A stretch of 64,000 nt of DNA from Myxococcales bacterium (GCA_013297655.1 JAAFHV010000001.1:19267-83266), one strand, 5' to 3'; positions 44,737-53,553 are shown, counted from the first letter of the stretch. Notes: generated from the letters alone by a model not told the origin. Translations and numbers: made by a program.

Positions 44737-45759
44737 TCAGGGAAAAAGCGGAGTGAATCCGGTGATGACCGCGTAGCGCAAGACGGGCGCCGCCGCGAGC
44801 AGGAACACGAGCCCCCACGCGAAGCCAGACCGCCTCAGCGCTTGCTTCGCGTACGGACCAAACGCGGCTTTTGCCTCGTTCCCTCGCGCAAAAAAGCTGC
44901 CGAGCGCCGCCCCGCCGCCCCACGTGGCGGCGAGGAACATCGCGCCGAAGAGCGGATACCCGAGGCCGAGCACATCGCTTTTCAAGAGGCAGAACGGACA
45001 CACGTGCTGCGGCACCTCGAACGCGTGGGGAGCCACCTCCAGCATCACCGCGCCCAGCGCGAGAGGGAACGCCGCGAGCGACAGCGCACCGGCGAGCACC
45101 ACCCGAGGACGCTCCGGTCTCCGCGCGGCGAGCGCGCCCACCACCACCGCCGCGAGCACCGCGCACAGCGCCGCGATCGTGGTCGGCACGCGCGGACCGA
45201 CCGCCTCGAGCGAGCCTACCCCCGCGCCCGCGTCGAGCGTGACCGAGCAACACGAGGCGACGACCGTCAAATCGAGGTCGGTGAAGAACTTCACGGAGAG
45301 CCCGAAGCTCACGAGCGCGAGGGGCCCGAGCGTGAGCATCGCGATCGCGAGCGGCCTGGCGAGGTCGAACGAGCGCACCTTTTGGTCGAACGCGAAGAGC
45401 TGCGCGAAGAGCCCCGCCACGAGCGCGAGCAGCACATCGGCCACGAGCGCGCGGAAGCCCCACGGGCTCGCTTGGAACACACCGTAGCCGCACATCGCCC
45501 CGCGAATGCCGTGACTCAGCCGCTCCGCCGCGAGGGCGGTGAACGCGACACATGCGATCTGCACCCCCGCGCCGACGCGCACGAAGGTGGCCGAGAGATC
45601 GAGCCGCCGCTCGAGCAGGAGCTGGCCCTCGGTCGCGCGCGCTAGGCTAAAATGCCGCAACACGAGGAACCCCGTGTAGGATGCACGCAAAAGGAGCGCG
45701 AGCGAAACGAGCCCCGCGACGAGGCGAAGCGCGACCCAAGGCTCGAGCAAGTTCCTCAC
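44737..45759 (-). CDS. Polytopic membrane protein partnered with an ABC ATPase
   Basis: A 340-residue protein starting at a GTG that overlaps the ATPase stop (GTGA, 45756-45759). About eight hydrophobic helices are visible (LRLVAGLVSLALLLRASYT, LVADVLLALVAGLFAQLFAF, TIAALCAVLAAVVVGALAAR). Between two of them lies HVCPFCLLKSD, a CxxC flanked by His, and an earlier CCS pair occurs in VVASCCSVT, so metal or thiol chemistry is plausible. It is not an ordinary FtsX/MacB or NosY permease. With the ATPase it probably forms a transporter or cofactor-handling unit. Confidence 0.75.
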   Translation of the reverse strand: MRNLLEPWVALRLVAGLVSLALLLRASYTGFLVLRHFSLARATEGQLLLERRLDLSATFVRVGAGVQIACVAFTALAAERLSHGIRGAMCGYGVFQASPWGFRALVADVLLALVAGLFAQLFAFDQKVRSFDLARPLAIAMLTLGPLALVSFGLSVKFFTDLDLTVVASCCSVTLDAGAGVGSLEAVGPRVPTTIAALCAVLAAVVVGALAARRPERPRVVLAGALSLAAFPLALGAVMLEVAPHAFEVPQHVCPFCLLKSDVLGLGYPLFGAMFLAATWGGGAALGSFFARGNEAKAAFGPYAKQALRRSGFAWGLVFLLAAAPVLRYAVITGFTPLFP

Positions 45760-46496
45760 GCGGGCTCTCCTGCGGCGGCGCTGCTCGGCTCTACTTTGGA
45801 GCGGTCGTGTGCGAGCGGCTCGAGACGACCGTCTTTCAGACCGAGCACGCGGTCGACCTTCGGATGCCCAACGATGCGCGCGTCGTGGCTCGCGACCAGC
45901 ACCGCGCGATCCTCGGCCGTGATCGCGGTGAGCTCGTCGCCGAGGGCCTTCGCGCGTTCGTCGTCGAGGTGGGCGGTCGGCTCGTCCATGATCACGAGCG
46001 GGGGATCGAAGAGCAGCGCGCGCGCCAACGCGACCCGCTGCCGTTCGCCACCGGAGAGCTTACGAACGGCGGTTTTGGCTTGTTTTTCCACACCAAACCG
46101 CGTGAGGAGCGACATCGCGCGCGCCTCGTCCTCGCGGCGAACGCCCTCCGGCACACGTGGGAGGAGCACGTTCTCGAGCGCGGTGAGGGCGTCGAGGAGC
46201 TGCAAATCTTGGAACACGAAGCCCACCTTTTTCCGACGCACGTCGGCCCGGTGCGACTCGCGGAGGCGCGAGGTGGGCTCGCCGTCCAAGAACACCTCGC
46301 CGCTCGTGGGCGAGAGCATGCCGCCGACGATCGCGAGGAGCGTGGTCTTCCCGCTTCCGCTCGGGCCGCGGAGCACGATCAGCTCGCCGCGCCGAACCTC
46401 GAACGAGACATCGTGCAGCACCTCGCGCCGCACGTCGCCGTCCCGCACGCGCTTCGTGACCGCTTCGACTCGCACCGCAGCCGCAGGACCCGACAT
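45756..46496 (-). CDS. ABC transporter ATP-binding protein (LolD/MacB-like)
   Basis: A 246-residue cytoplasmic ATPase of usual size. Walker A is GPSGSGKTT (44-52), the Q-loop is VFQDLQLLDALT, the signature LSGGERQRVALARAL, and Walker B with catalytic Glu LVIMDEPTAHLD; the switch His is in VLVASHDARI. The start at 46496 begins MSGPAAAVRVEAVTKRV; upstream in-frame codons are not family-like. The sequence is closest in style to lipoprotein-release and macrolide exporters, yet the coupled membrane partner is different. It heads the cluster ATPase, membrane protein, NosL-like, small protein. Confidence 0.92.
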   Translation of the reverse strand: MSGPAAAVRVEAVTKRVRDGDVRREVLHDVSFEVRRGELIVLRGPSGSGKTTLLAIVGGMLSPTSGEVFLDGEPTSRLRESHRADVRRKKVGFVFQDLQLLDALTALENVLLPRVPEGVRREDEARAMSLLTRFGVEKQAKTAVRKLSGGERQRVALARALLFDPPLVIMDEPTAHLDDERAKALGDELTAITAEDRAVLVASHDARIVGHPKVDRVLGLKDGRLEPLAHDRSKVEPSSAAAGEPA

Positions 46497-46744
46497 CGCT
46501 CCAAACTCTAGCCCGTGCGCTTCGTCGGCGCGCGCGAGGCGAGGAAAAGACGCGCCCCGAGTCCCGCCGAACACCGCGCCAAAGATGTGCCATCGTGCGC
46601 CGAAATTGTGTGCCGCGCCATAGCGATGACCCTCCGTTCCGCGCGAATCGAAGTCGAAAGCGGCGCAACCATGGGATGGAACACACCGTGCAGCGATCTC
46701 CATGCTCGCCCCGGGTTAGGGTCGCGCTACCCTGAAACAACCTC

Positions 46745-47071
46745 ATGTCTGCACGCAAACACCGCACTCCCTTGTTGCTGCTCACCGCCTTTCTCGGCGC
46801 GGCCGGGATCGCGGCGTGCACACTAAATCCTCAGCCCCTGCCTCCGGAGGACGACGATCGTTTGAAAGCCAACGATCCCGAGGAGGCGCCGGGCACAGGC
46901 GGCACGACCTCACAGGACGGCGCGGCGAGCGTCCCGCCTGCCAGGCCGGCAGACGCGAGCGCCCCTTCGGCCGACTCCGCCGTGCAAACCCCTGATTCGG
47001 GCTCCCCGGACGCGACGATCGACGCGGGGGACGCGGGCACGACCTCCGACGGTGACGCCGCCGCCGACTGA
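46745..47071 (+). CDS. Small lipoprotein with disordered acidic tail
   Basis: A 108-residue protein. Signal MSARKHRTPLLLLTAFLGAA with lipobox Cys25 is followed by the phrase CTLNPQPLPPE, which recurs at the start of mature myxobacterial lipoproteins, and then a Thr/Asp/Ala/Gly tail with no predicted fold (DAGDAGTTSDGDAAAD). It may be a bare anchor or a remnant of a longer protein. It is divergent from the ABC ATPase over 248 nt, in which I see no further gene. Confidence 0.65.
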   Translation: MSARKHRTPLLLLTAFLGAAGIAACTLNPQPLPPEDDDRLKANDPEEAPGTGGTTSQDGAASVPPARPADASAPSADSAVQTPDSGSPDATIDAGDAGTTSDGDAAAD

Positions 47072-47105
47072 GACGCGGACCGAATCGCGGACGCGAGCTA
47101 CCTCG

Positions 47106-47130
47106 CGCGGGCACCCTGCGAGTGCCCGCG
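47106..47130. terminator. Hairpin between convergent genes
   Basis: CGCGGGCAC and GTGCCCGCG form a perfect 9-bp stem with a 7-nt loop in the 95-nt gap between convergent genes. There is no T-run; it could stop transcription from both sides. Confidence 0.5.
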
Positions 47131-47166
47131 TCGCCGATCACGTGCATAGCGCACGAATCGTGAGAG

Positions 47167-47709
47167 CTACTTCGGGTCGCGTTTGCCGCCGACGTACTCG
47201 TCGAGCAGGTTCGACGTGAAGTCGGCGAGGAGGCCGTCCGTCACGCGGAGGCGGCGCGACATTTCGCGCGCGATGTTGAGGACGATGAGGGCATAGGCCT
47301 TCAAGTCGTGCCGGTAGAGGCCATCCATGTCTTCCGACGATACGCGGAGGAGGCGAGCGGGCCCGAGCGCACGGACGGTGGCCGAGCGCGGCTGCATGTC
47401 GATGATCGACATTTCCCCGAAGGCGTCGTTGGGGCCGAAGATGGCGACCCTGGTGTCGCGCCCGCGGCGGCTCTTCTTGGTGACTTCCATCTCGCCCTCG
47501 AGCACCACGAAGAGCTCGCGACCGGGGTCACCCTCGCGAAAAATGGCCTCGCCGGGGGGCGCGCGGAAGGTCTTCAGGGTGGCGCAGAGGTGCTCGAGCA
47601 CGTCGTCCGGGAGGGCGCCGAAGAGGCCTATCTCGCGGAGCTGACTGGGCGTTATCGGAGCATCGGAGCGGGTGGTGGGGAGGTTTCGACTGGATGCGCG
47701 CTCGGACAT
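47167..47709 (-). CDS. Cyclic-nucleotide-binding-domain protein
   Basis: A 180-residue cytoplasmic protein with one cNMP-binding beta roll: LFGALPDDVLEHLCATLKTF, EAIFREGDPGRELFVVLEGE and the phosphate-binding-cassette region FGEMSIIDMQPRSATVRALG (Arg-Ser-Ala in the usual place). After it comes a long helix (YALIVLNIAREMSRRLRVTD) but no helix-turn-helix, so it is not a CRP-type transcription factor; it more likely relays a nucleotide signal to a partner. The ATG start is preceded by AGGGC. It stands alone between a lipoprotein (convergent) and an acetyltransferase. Confidence 0.9.
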   Translation of the reverse strand: MSERASSRNLPTTRSDAPITPSQLREIGLFGALPDDVLEHLCATLKTFRAPPGEAIFREGDPGRELFVVLEGEMEVTKKSRRGRDTRVAIFGPNDAFGEMSIIDMQPRSATVRALGPARLLRVSSEDMDGLYRHDLKAYALIVLNIAREMSRRLRVTDGLLADFTSNLLDEYVGGKRDPK

Positions 47710-47766
47710 GGCTAAAGCCCTCGTTCGTTCGGGTGCTGCGTGTGCGAGCAGGAGCGGGTGCGCTCG

Positions 47767-47793
47767 GGCGGTTCAGGCGGTTCAGGCGGTCGG
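47767..47793. repeat. 9-bp tandem repeat over the acetyltransferase stop
   Basis: GGCGGTTCA twice plus a third partial copy. On the minus strand this reads ACC GCC TGA ACC GCC TGA, so the acetyltransferase gene ends in two consecutive in-frame stops produced by the repeat. Confidence 0.7.
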
Positions 47794-48231
47794 TACGAGA
47801 TCTTTGGTGAACACGAGGCGCTTACGGTTTCGCCCCGCGTAGTTCTCGATCTCTTGGACGGTCCAACCGACCGCAAGATGGAACCGCTGCGAGCCTTCGT
47901 TGCCGAGGGTGGTGATCGCCTTCATGCGCACGCACCCCGCGTCTTTGCATCGCTCCGTGAACTGCTCGTAGAGCAGACGCCCTACGCCGCGTCGGCGCTG
48001 CTCGGGGTGAATGCCGACGAGGTGCACGTAGCCGGTCTTCACGGGATGGTGCGCGATGAAACCCAGCAAAAAGCCGATCATTTTGCCGTCGGACTCGACG
48101 ATGAGCGCCTTGTCGCCGAGCTCGTAGAAGAAGATCGGGTGCGCGAAGGTGTTGATCGGGCCGTCCCACCAGCGATCGATGACCTCGACGATTTCGTCGA
48201 AATCTTCCTTCTTGATCTCACGCGTCTGCAT
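47782..48231 (-). CDS. GNAT-family N-acetyltransferase
   Basis: A 149-residue cytoplasmic protein with start MQTREIKKEDFDEIVEVIDR (48231). Motif A is VHLVGIHPEQRRRGVGRLLY (Q-R-R-x-G-V-G), and the C-terminal region has AVGWTVQEIENYAGRNRKRL. The substrate is unknown; the family layout (Trp-rich region RWWDGPINTF) resembles uncharacterised small-molecule acetyltransferases. It is divergent from rpe across 147 nt. Confidence 0.9.
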   Translation of the reverse strand: MQTREIKKEDFDEIVEVIDRWWDGPINTFAHPIFFYELGDKALIVESDGKMIGFLLGFIAHHPVKTGYVHLVGIHPEQRRRGVGRLLYEQFTERCKDAGCVRMKAITTLGNEGSQRFHLAVGWTVQEIENYAGRNRKRLVFTKDLVPTA

Positions 48232-48378
48232 CCACACGAGGGTTTCATCTTTCCACCTTCCGGCGCAAGCAGACCGAGCAACAAAAGCGTCGTCCGCGAC
48301 GCAGAAGATGCGTCGTCGTTCCATCGGTGCGCGCCTTGGCCTTGACGCGGCGCCCTCGGGCTGCGAACGAATGCGGCG

Positions 48379-49035
48379 ATGCAGCCCGTACGGATAGCTC
48401 CCTCCATCCTCTCGGCCGATTTTGCCCGCCTCGGTGAGGAGGTCCGCGCGCTCGAGTCCGCGGGGGCCGATTGGGTCCACGTCGACGTGATGGACGGCAG
48501 GTTCGTCCCCAACATCACGATTGGCCCGCCGGTGGTGGCCGCGCTCCGCAAGGTGACGAAGCTGCCCCTCGATTGTCATCTGATGATCGTCGAGCCGGAG
48601 CGCTACGTGGAAGACTTCGCGAAGGCCGGCGCCGACACCATCTCCGTGCACGCGGAGGCCTCGGTTCATCTGCACCGCACGCTCTCCCATATTCGTTCCC
48701 TCGGGAAGCGCGCTGGCGTCGTGCTCAATCCGTCGACCGACGAGCGCGCCCTCGACTACGTGCTCGAGGTCACCGATCTCGTGCTCGTGATGAGCGTGAA
48801 CCCGGGCTTCGGCGGGCAGAGCTTCATCGAGGCGGTGCTCCCCAAAATCGAGGGAATTCGCGAGCGCATCGAGGCGCGAAAGCTCGACATCGACATCGAG
48901 GTCGACGGAGGAATCACCCCCGAGACCGCCCCCCGCGTGATCGCGGCGGGGGCGAACGTGCTCGTCGCGGGAAACGCGGTATTCTCGAAACCGAGCTACG
49001 CGGACGCCATTCGCGCGATCCGCGGAAAGGCCTGA
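48379..49035 (+). CDS. rpe: Ribulose-phosphate 3-epimerase
   Basis: A 218-residue TIM barrel of usual length. It interconverts ribulose 5-phosphate and xylulose 5-phosphate in the pentose phosphate pathway. Visible motifs are [15 protein letters not shown] (5-20), the acid/metal site [12 protein letters not shown] (Asp36, Asp39), [23 protein letters not shown] and the phosphate loop EVDGGITPE. The stop overlaps the start of the protease lipoprotein by 1 nt (TGATG), so the two are translated together despite unrelated functions. Confidence 0.97.
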   Translation: MQPVRIAPSILSADFARLGEEVRALESAGADWVHVDVMDGRFVPNITIGPPVVAALRKVTKLPLDCHLMIVEPERYVEDFAKAGADTISVHAEASVHLHRTLSHIRSLGKRAGVVLNPSTDERALDYVLEVTDLVLVMSVNPGFGGQSFIEAVLPKIEGIRERIEARKLDIDIEVDGGITPETAPRVIAAGANVLVAGNAVFSKPSYADAIRAIRGKA

Positions 49036-50453
49036 TGAACCGCTCTCTTCGTCTCGCGGGCGTGCCCGGATCACTCGCCACGATCCTCGTTTTGGCCGCG
49101 CTCACCTCGTGCAACTCCGAGCCGCACGTGCCGCGCCTCGCCCCCGCGATGGTGCCCGTAGAGGCACCGACCGCATCCGTGCAACATGCACCTTTGCCGG
49201 ACGGCCCCGCCCAAGCGGAGGAAGACAAGCGCATCGCGGCGATGCTCAAGAAGGTGAGCGCCGTGCGTGGCCTCCCCGCGCTTCGCTCCGTGCCGGGGGT
49301 GGTGCTCGAACGCTCGGCCCTCGTCGCCGAGGTGCGCAAAAAGGCCGACACGGAGTACCCCAAATCGGCGATCGAGCGCGACGCGAAGATGATGGAGCTG
49401 CTCGGCTTCGCGAATGCCCCTTTCGACTACCTGGCGGAGCTGTCTCGTTTGCTCGAGGCCCAGCTCGACGGCTTTTACGAGCCCAAGACCGGCACCATGT
49501 ACGTCGCGGCCGATCTCGACGGCGACGCGGCGAGCCTCGCCCTCTCCCACGAGCTCGTGCACGCGCTCCAAGATCAGCACTACGACCTGAAGCCCCGCGG
49601 CGGGTACCACCCCGGCCAGAGCGACGAGATGATGGCAGGCAGCATGATGGCGGAGGGCGACGCCACGAGCACGATGCTCGACGTGTCGTTGAAGGCGCAA
49701 GGGCAGACCGCGCTCGACCTCCCCGCCACGCTGTTCACGAACCTGCTCTCCAACGCGATGAGCTTCGGTGACGCCGCGAAGGCGCCGCGATTTTTGCGCT
49801 CTACGCTTGTTTTCCCCTATGTCGAGGGCACCCTCTTCGTGAACGAGCTCCGGCGTCGAGGCGGCTTCCCCAAAGTGGACGAGGCCTGGCGCAACCTGCC
49901 GAAGACCACCGAGCAGGTGCTCCACGTCGAGAAATGGGCGGCGCACGAGCCGGCCCTCGCGGTGCCCTATCCCACGGCCCAGGCATTGGGTGCAGGATAC
50001 ACCAAAGTGGACGAGGACACCGCCGGCGAGGGCGGGATGCGCATCACCCTCGAGGAGTGGACCGGCCCTGGCGATGCCAAAGTCGCCGCTGCCGACTGGG
50101 GCGGCGACAGGTCTGGCGTGTACACGAACGGGAAGAGCATGGCCGGCGCGATTTTGGTCGTGACCGACAAGCCGGCGACGGGCCCGGAAGACGCCTTTGC
50201 CAAGCGCGCGCTCGACAAGGCGCGCCCCGGCCTCGAGAAGCTCCAGGGGAAGATCACGAAAGACGCGAGCTTCGTGTGCGTCGATCGCCCGGGCCTCGGC
50301 CCCCTCACCTTCGCGCGCCGCGGACGCGCGTATACCATTTTGGCGGGCCCCGCCGAGCGCTCGGAGAGCGCCGTGTGGACTCCCAAGGGCGACTGCGCGT
50401 TGGCGCGCAAGTGGGCAGACGAGGTGCTCACCCGCGGCGCGCAAGTGAAGTGA
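49035..50453 (+). CDS. Secreted HExxH zinc metalloprotease-like lipoprotein
   Basis: A 472-residue protein. Signal [20 protein letters not shown] and lipobox Cys26 (LTSC). After a Pro/Ala linker and a helical segment comes the zinc motif SHELVHALQD (His172, Glu173, His176), with FYEPKTGTMYVAADLDGD just before it; a third ligand may be the Glu in AEGDATSTMLD. The remainder is a mixed domain (VDEDTAGEGGMRITLEEWTG). Family members are often labelled DUF4157-like or unassigned zincins. It is probably a periplasmic or outer-surface peptidase. Confidence 0.85.
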   Translation: MNRSLRLAGVPGSLATILVLAALTSCNSEPHVPRLAPAMVPVEAPTASVQHAPLPDGPAQAEEDKRIAAMLKKVSAVRGLPALRSVPGVVLERSALVAEVRKKADTEYPKSAIERDAKMMELLGFANAPFDYLAELSRLLEAQLDGFYEPKTGTMYVAADLDGDAASLALSHELVHALQDQHYDLKPRGGYHPGQSDEMMAGSMMAEGDATSTMLDVSLKAQGQTALDLPATLFTNLLSNAMSFGDAAKAPRFLRSTLVFPYVEGTLFVNELRRRGGFPKVDEAWRNLPKTTEQVLHVEKWAAHEPALAVPYPTAQALGAGYTKVDEDTAGEGGMRITLEEWTGPGDAKVAAADWGGDRSGVYTNGKSMAGAILVVTDKPATGPEDAFAKRALDKARPGLEKLQGKITKDASFVCVDRPGLGPLTFARRGRAYTILAGPAERSESAVWTPKGDCALARKWADEVLTRGAQVK

Positions 50454-50492
50454 GGTAAGCGCGCAGCCACCATGCGCCGCGCGCCGTCGTGG

Positions 50493-51152
50493 TCACTCCA
50501 CGTTGGGGGCGCCGGGTGTCTCTTTCGTGGTCTTGAACGATGCGTCGGGATCGCCGCTCGGGATTCGAGAATAGCTGTTGTCGCCGGTGGACCCGTCTGG
50601 CGGGAACACCACTTTGCCGAGGGTGCCGCCGTCGGCCGCGAGCAAGAAGAGCGTCTCGCCGCTCTTGTTGCTTATCCCGAACTCGGCGTTGAAGCAGTGC
50701 GCCTGCCCCCCGTCGGGGCACGCCCGTCCCGCGTCGCCGGTGCCGCCGCCGCGCACGATCACGTAGCCATTCGTGGGCACCATCGTCGCGGCGGGGAAAG
50801 TGACGGCCTCGCGGAGCTTGGGCTCGCCCGTGTCCTTGTCGCGATCGGCGAGGCGAAGGCCGGCGAGATCTTGGGCTTGCGGCGCGATGTTCACGATCTC
50901 GACCCACTCGTCGCCGCCGGAAATTTCGTTGATGAGGAACGTGGACGCGCTCACGTTGGCCCCTGCGTCGAACGGGAGGGCGGAGTCCTTCACGTTCGCG
51001 TCACGCGGGCTCGCGTCGATGGGTGGCGGCGGCGGGGGCGGCACGTAGACGTCGGCGCCGGAGTCGGTGCCGCCAGGGTCCACGCCGCCGTCGGTGCAGG
51101 CATAGGCGACGAGACAGAGCGCCGCACAACCGACTGCAAAATACCGTTTCAT
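50493..51152 (-). CDS. Lamin-tail-domain lipoprotein
   Basis: A 219-residue protein. The start at 51152 gives MKRYFAVGCAALCLVAYAC with the lipobox at Cys19; a Gly/Asp/polyproline linker (VYVPPPPPPPIDASP) follows. The domain at ~75-200 has the LTD pattern FLINEISGGDEWVEIVN, LRLADRDKDTG, NGYVIVRGGGTGD and GKVVFPPDGSTGDNSYSR, an Ig-like fold used for surface or nucleic-acid attachment. It starts 29 nt after the ATP-binding lipoprotein stop, same strand, so co-transcription is likely. Confidence 0.85.
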   Translation of the reverse strand: MKRYFAVGCAALCLVAYACTDGGVDPGGTDSGADVYVPPPPPPPIDASPRDANVKDSALPFDAGANVSASTFLINEISGGDEWVEIVNIAPQAQDLAGLRLADRDKDTGEPKLREAVTFPAATMVPTNGYVIVRGGGTGDAGRACPDGGQAHCFNAEFGISNKSGETLFLLAADGGTLGKVVFPPDGSTGDNSYSRIPSGDPDASFKTTKETPGAPNVE

Positions 51153-51181
51153 GACTCGCCCCGATCTTTCGTCGTTCCGCT

Positions 51182-53449
51182 TCATTGTCCGTGAAACTCG
51201 CGAACCTGCTTCAGCACCACCTGCCCGTTCGCGAGCACCTTGAATTCCATGTCGAGCGCGGCCGGCTTTCGAGAGTCGTAATGCACGTTCGCGCACGACG
51301 TGGCATATCCCGCGCTCACCGAGCAATAGGCCACTTCGACTGCGCGCGCGACGGAGACCACCTCGCCCATCTTCTGCGGATCGAGCACCGGGCCCGGCAA
51401 AGGCGCGCCCCAAGGCTCCGGCGTCGCGGTGCGGATCGTCGTGTACCTATCGGGCCGTGTCGTGTCGACGCTGAAGGTCACCTGTGTCGTCTCGGCGAGG
51501 GTGCCCGGAGGCGGGTTCGTCACCAGTACGTTCCCCTTCTGAAGGGAGAGCGTGTACCCGATCGCGCCACCGCCGTTGATCACGCGGGTGATGACGACGC
51601 CATTCGCGATCACGTCGGAGTCGGTGTCGTAGGCGGGCACCACCGCGAGCCCCATCGCGCTGGTGGCGTGATCGAGGCGCGCGAACGAGCGCTCCTCGAC
51701 TGCGCGCTGGTTCCACAGGCTCGCGTAGACGGCCTTGACCGCGCACTGCGGCGTCCGCGGTTTTACCTTCAGCTTCGTGATCGCGTCGGAGTCGTCGACC
51801 TCGATCGTGCAGGAAAAATCGGCGTTGTCGCGCGCGGCGAGCTTCACCGAGAAGCTGTCGTGAAGGCCGGCGCCGTCGAAGTTGGGGATGTCCTCCGCGT
51901 TCGCGCTGGAGCGGAACTTGAGCTCGTCCATGGTCGGGAACCGCTGCCCCAGCTTCGCGACCTCGGCCCCCACCGCCGCCACGTGCGCATCTGGAACGCG
52001 GCCCGAATAAAAGAGACTTTGAATCTCGGCGATGCGCGTGCGCCGATCGTTCGGCGAGAGCGCGCCGTTCTTCTCGTCGGCGACGAACGTGTCGAGCTTG
52101 CCCTTCAAGACGGGATTGTTCGCGACAAAATCGCGGTACCACTGCACCGGCACACCGAACCCGTAGGGCGCCAGATCGTAGCCAATGCGGTGGCTGGTCG
52201 AGTCGAGCTGGGAATGACGACCGAGCACCTTGGGGCTCGCCAAGAAGCCGAGGTTCGTCGCTTTGCCGCCGAAGCGCCCGCCGTCGTTCACGCACGCGGG
52301 GGAGAGGATCGCGCACATCGCGTCGTAGTCGCGCACCGCCGGCTCGCTCACCACCGGGAGCGGGATCCACGGCTTGTCGATTCGTTCGCGGTACTTTTGC
52401 TCCACGATCTCCTTCGTGGTGGGCTCGAGCACGTATCCTGTTTTGCCCACCACCATGTGCACCGGCTGGTCGGCGAAGCGGGCGAGCTCGGGGTGCTCGG
52501 GCGAGGCGTCGCGGAGCACCATGTTCGGCGTGCCGCGCTCTTTGCTCTTCAGGTTCACGTGCGACGTCACGTCTTGGTAGGCGCGCGTGATCGTGCCGGC
52601 GACGACCGAGAGATCGAGCGGGAGCTCGTCGAACACGGGAATGTCGGTGGGCCGCAACATCCCGTAGTCTTTGGGGAATACACGCAAGTAGCCCCACGCT
52701 TCGCCCGGGTTGAGGGGCAGGTATTTCACCGAGCCGAGCACCTGGTCGATGGTCATCGGCTCGACCCCGATCGCGCGCAGCTTGTCGCGGACGCGCTCGA
52801 CGGTTTGCTGCGGACCGGTCGCCACCATCGCGAGCCGCACGTTCCCGAGCCGTATCTTCGGCTTCAAGATCTCGACCGCCCGCAAGATGCCCTCTTCGTG
52901 GATGACGTCGTCGGGGTAAAACTGGATCGCGTAGGTGGGGATGGTCTCGCTCCCCAGCATGTACGATTGCAGGCTGCCCGCGATGTAGCGCTTGTCGTCC
53001 CCGTAGTAGGTATATTGATTGAACGTGGCGGGGTCGTCGGTAATGCCGATGGCGTATTTCGCGAACTCGTAGTGCAGCTTGGCGAACGAGGGGACTTTGC
53101 CGTTCTCTTCGTAGTTCGCGTTGATGAAGTAGGTACGGCTCCCGCCGCTGCGAACGTCGATGAAGTACTTCAGCACGCGACCGGCTTGGCCGAAGCCGCC
53201 GCCCTCGGTGGAGAACACGTCGAACGCGCGGACCGAGCGCAGCGCGGGGAGGGCGAGGGTCTTTTTCAGCTCCTCGACGCTCATGTCTTCTTCGACCGGA
53301 GGCGGCTCGTCCGCGCAGCCGGCGATCGACGCGCCGGAGAGCACCAGCGCCACCGCCACGAGCGACACCCCGCACCCCCTCCGAAGGGCCGCGCGAGGAC
53401 CGAACGTTCGTGAAAGATGGGCCATCGTCGAAGCGTACGTCACGTTCAC
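51182..53449 (-). CDS. Lipoprotein with a PEP-synthase/PPDK N-terminal-type ATP-binding domain
   Basis: A 755-residue protein. The GTG start at 53449 has AAGGAA 6 nt upstream and overlaps a 35-codon ORF as GTGA. A signal with lipobox Cys45 (SIAGC) precedes an acidic linker and a ~320-residue unknown N-terminal region. Residues ~385-700 match the PPDK/PEP-synthase nucleotide domain: GGRFGGKATNLGFL (Lys396), FRSSANAEDIPNFDGAGLHD (~512), VKAVYASLWNQRAVEERSFA, GVVITRVINGGGAIGYTLSL and the end MEFKVLANGQVVLKQVREFH. These enzymes are normally cytoplasmic and ATP-dependent, so export is odd. The catalytic swivel-His domain is absent. Confidence 0.85.
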   Translation of the reverse strand: MNVTYASTMAHLSRTFGPRAALRRGCGVSLVAVALVLSGASIAGCADEPPPVEEDMSVEELKKTLALPALRSVRAFDVFSTEGGGFGQAGRVLKYFIDVRSGGSRTYFINANYEENGKVPSFAKLHYEFAKYAIGITDDPATFNQYTYYGDDKRYIAGSLQSYMLGSETIPTYAIQFYPDDVIHEEGILRAVEILKPKIRLGNVRLAMVATGPQQTVERVRDKLRAIGVEPMTIDQVLGSVKYLPLNPGEAWGYLRVFPKDYGMLRPTDIPVFDELPLDLSVVAGTITRAYQDVTSHVNLKSKERGTPNMVLRDASPEHPELARFADQPVHMVVGKTGYVLEPTTKEIVEQKYRERIDKPWIPLPVVSEPAVRDYDAMCAILSPACVNDGGRFGGKATNLGFLASPKVLGRHSQLDSTSHRIGYDLAPYGFGVPVQWYRDFVANNPVLKGKLDTFVADEKNGALSPNDRRTRIAEIQSLFYSGRVPDAHVAAVGAEVAKLGQRFPTMDELKFRSSANAEDIPNFDGAGLHDSFSVKLAARDNADFSCTIEVDDSDAITKLKVKPRTPQCAVKAVYASLWNQRAVEERSFARLDHATSAMGLAVVPAYDTDSDVIANGVVITRVINGGGAIGYTLSLQKGNVLVTNPPPGTLAETTQVTFSVDTTRPDRYTTIRTATPEPWGAPLPGPVLDPQKMGEVVSVARAVEVAYCSVSAGYATSCANVHYDSRKPAALDMEFKVLANGQVVLKQVREFHGQ

Positions 53450-53553
53450 GGGACTTCCTTGGCGCTCTCACGCGCCGACACGAGGCCGCTCGCCACGTTC
53501 GCGCGGCAAGCAGCGACGACGAGAGCGAGCGAGGCGAGGGCGGGAGGAGACAT
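53446..53553 (-). CDS. 35-residue lipoprotein-like leader ORF
   Basis: ATG at 53553 encodes MSPPALASLALVVAAC and 19 further residues, ending in a TGA that overlaps the GTG start of the ATP-binding lipoprotein (GTGA). AAGAG lies about 8 nt upstream of the ATG. The hydrophobic core and VAAC lipobox are those of a minimal lipoprotein. It could be a real micro-lipoprotein or only a coupling leader. The neighbouring ~130 nt to 53682 hold nothing else that I can support. Confidence 0.45.
   Translation of the reverse strand: MSPPALASLALVVAACRANVASGLVSARESAKEVP

Noticed and set aside
43933..46496. A complete nitrous-oxide-reductase operon
   Set aside because: Only a NosL-like protein is present; there is no NosZ, NosD, NosR or true NosY in the window.
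51185..53413. A 742-codon plus-strand frame antisense to the ATP-binding lipoprotein
   Set aside because: Composition is Arg/His/Val-rich noise, while the opposite strand has a signal peptide and conserved ATP-grasp blocks.
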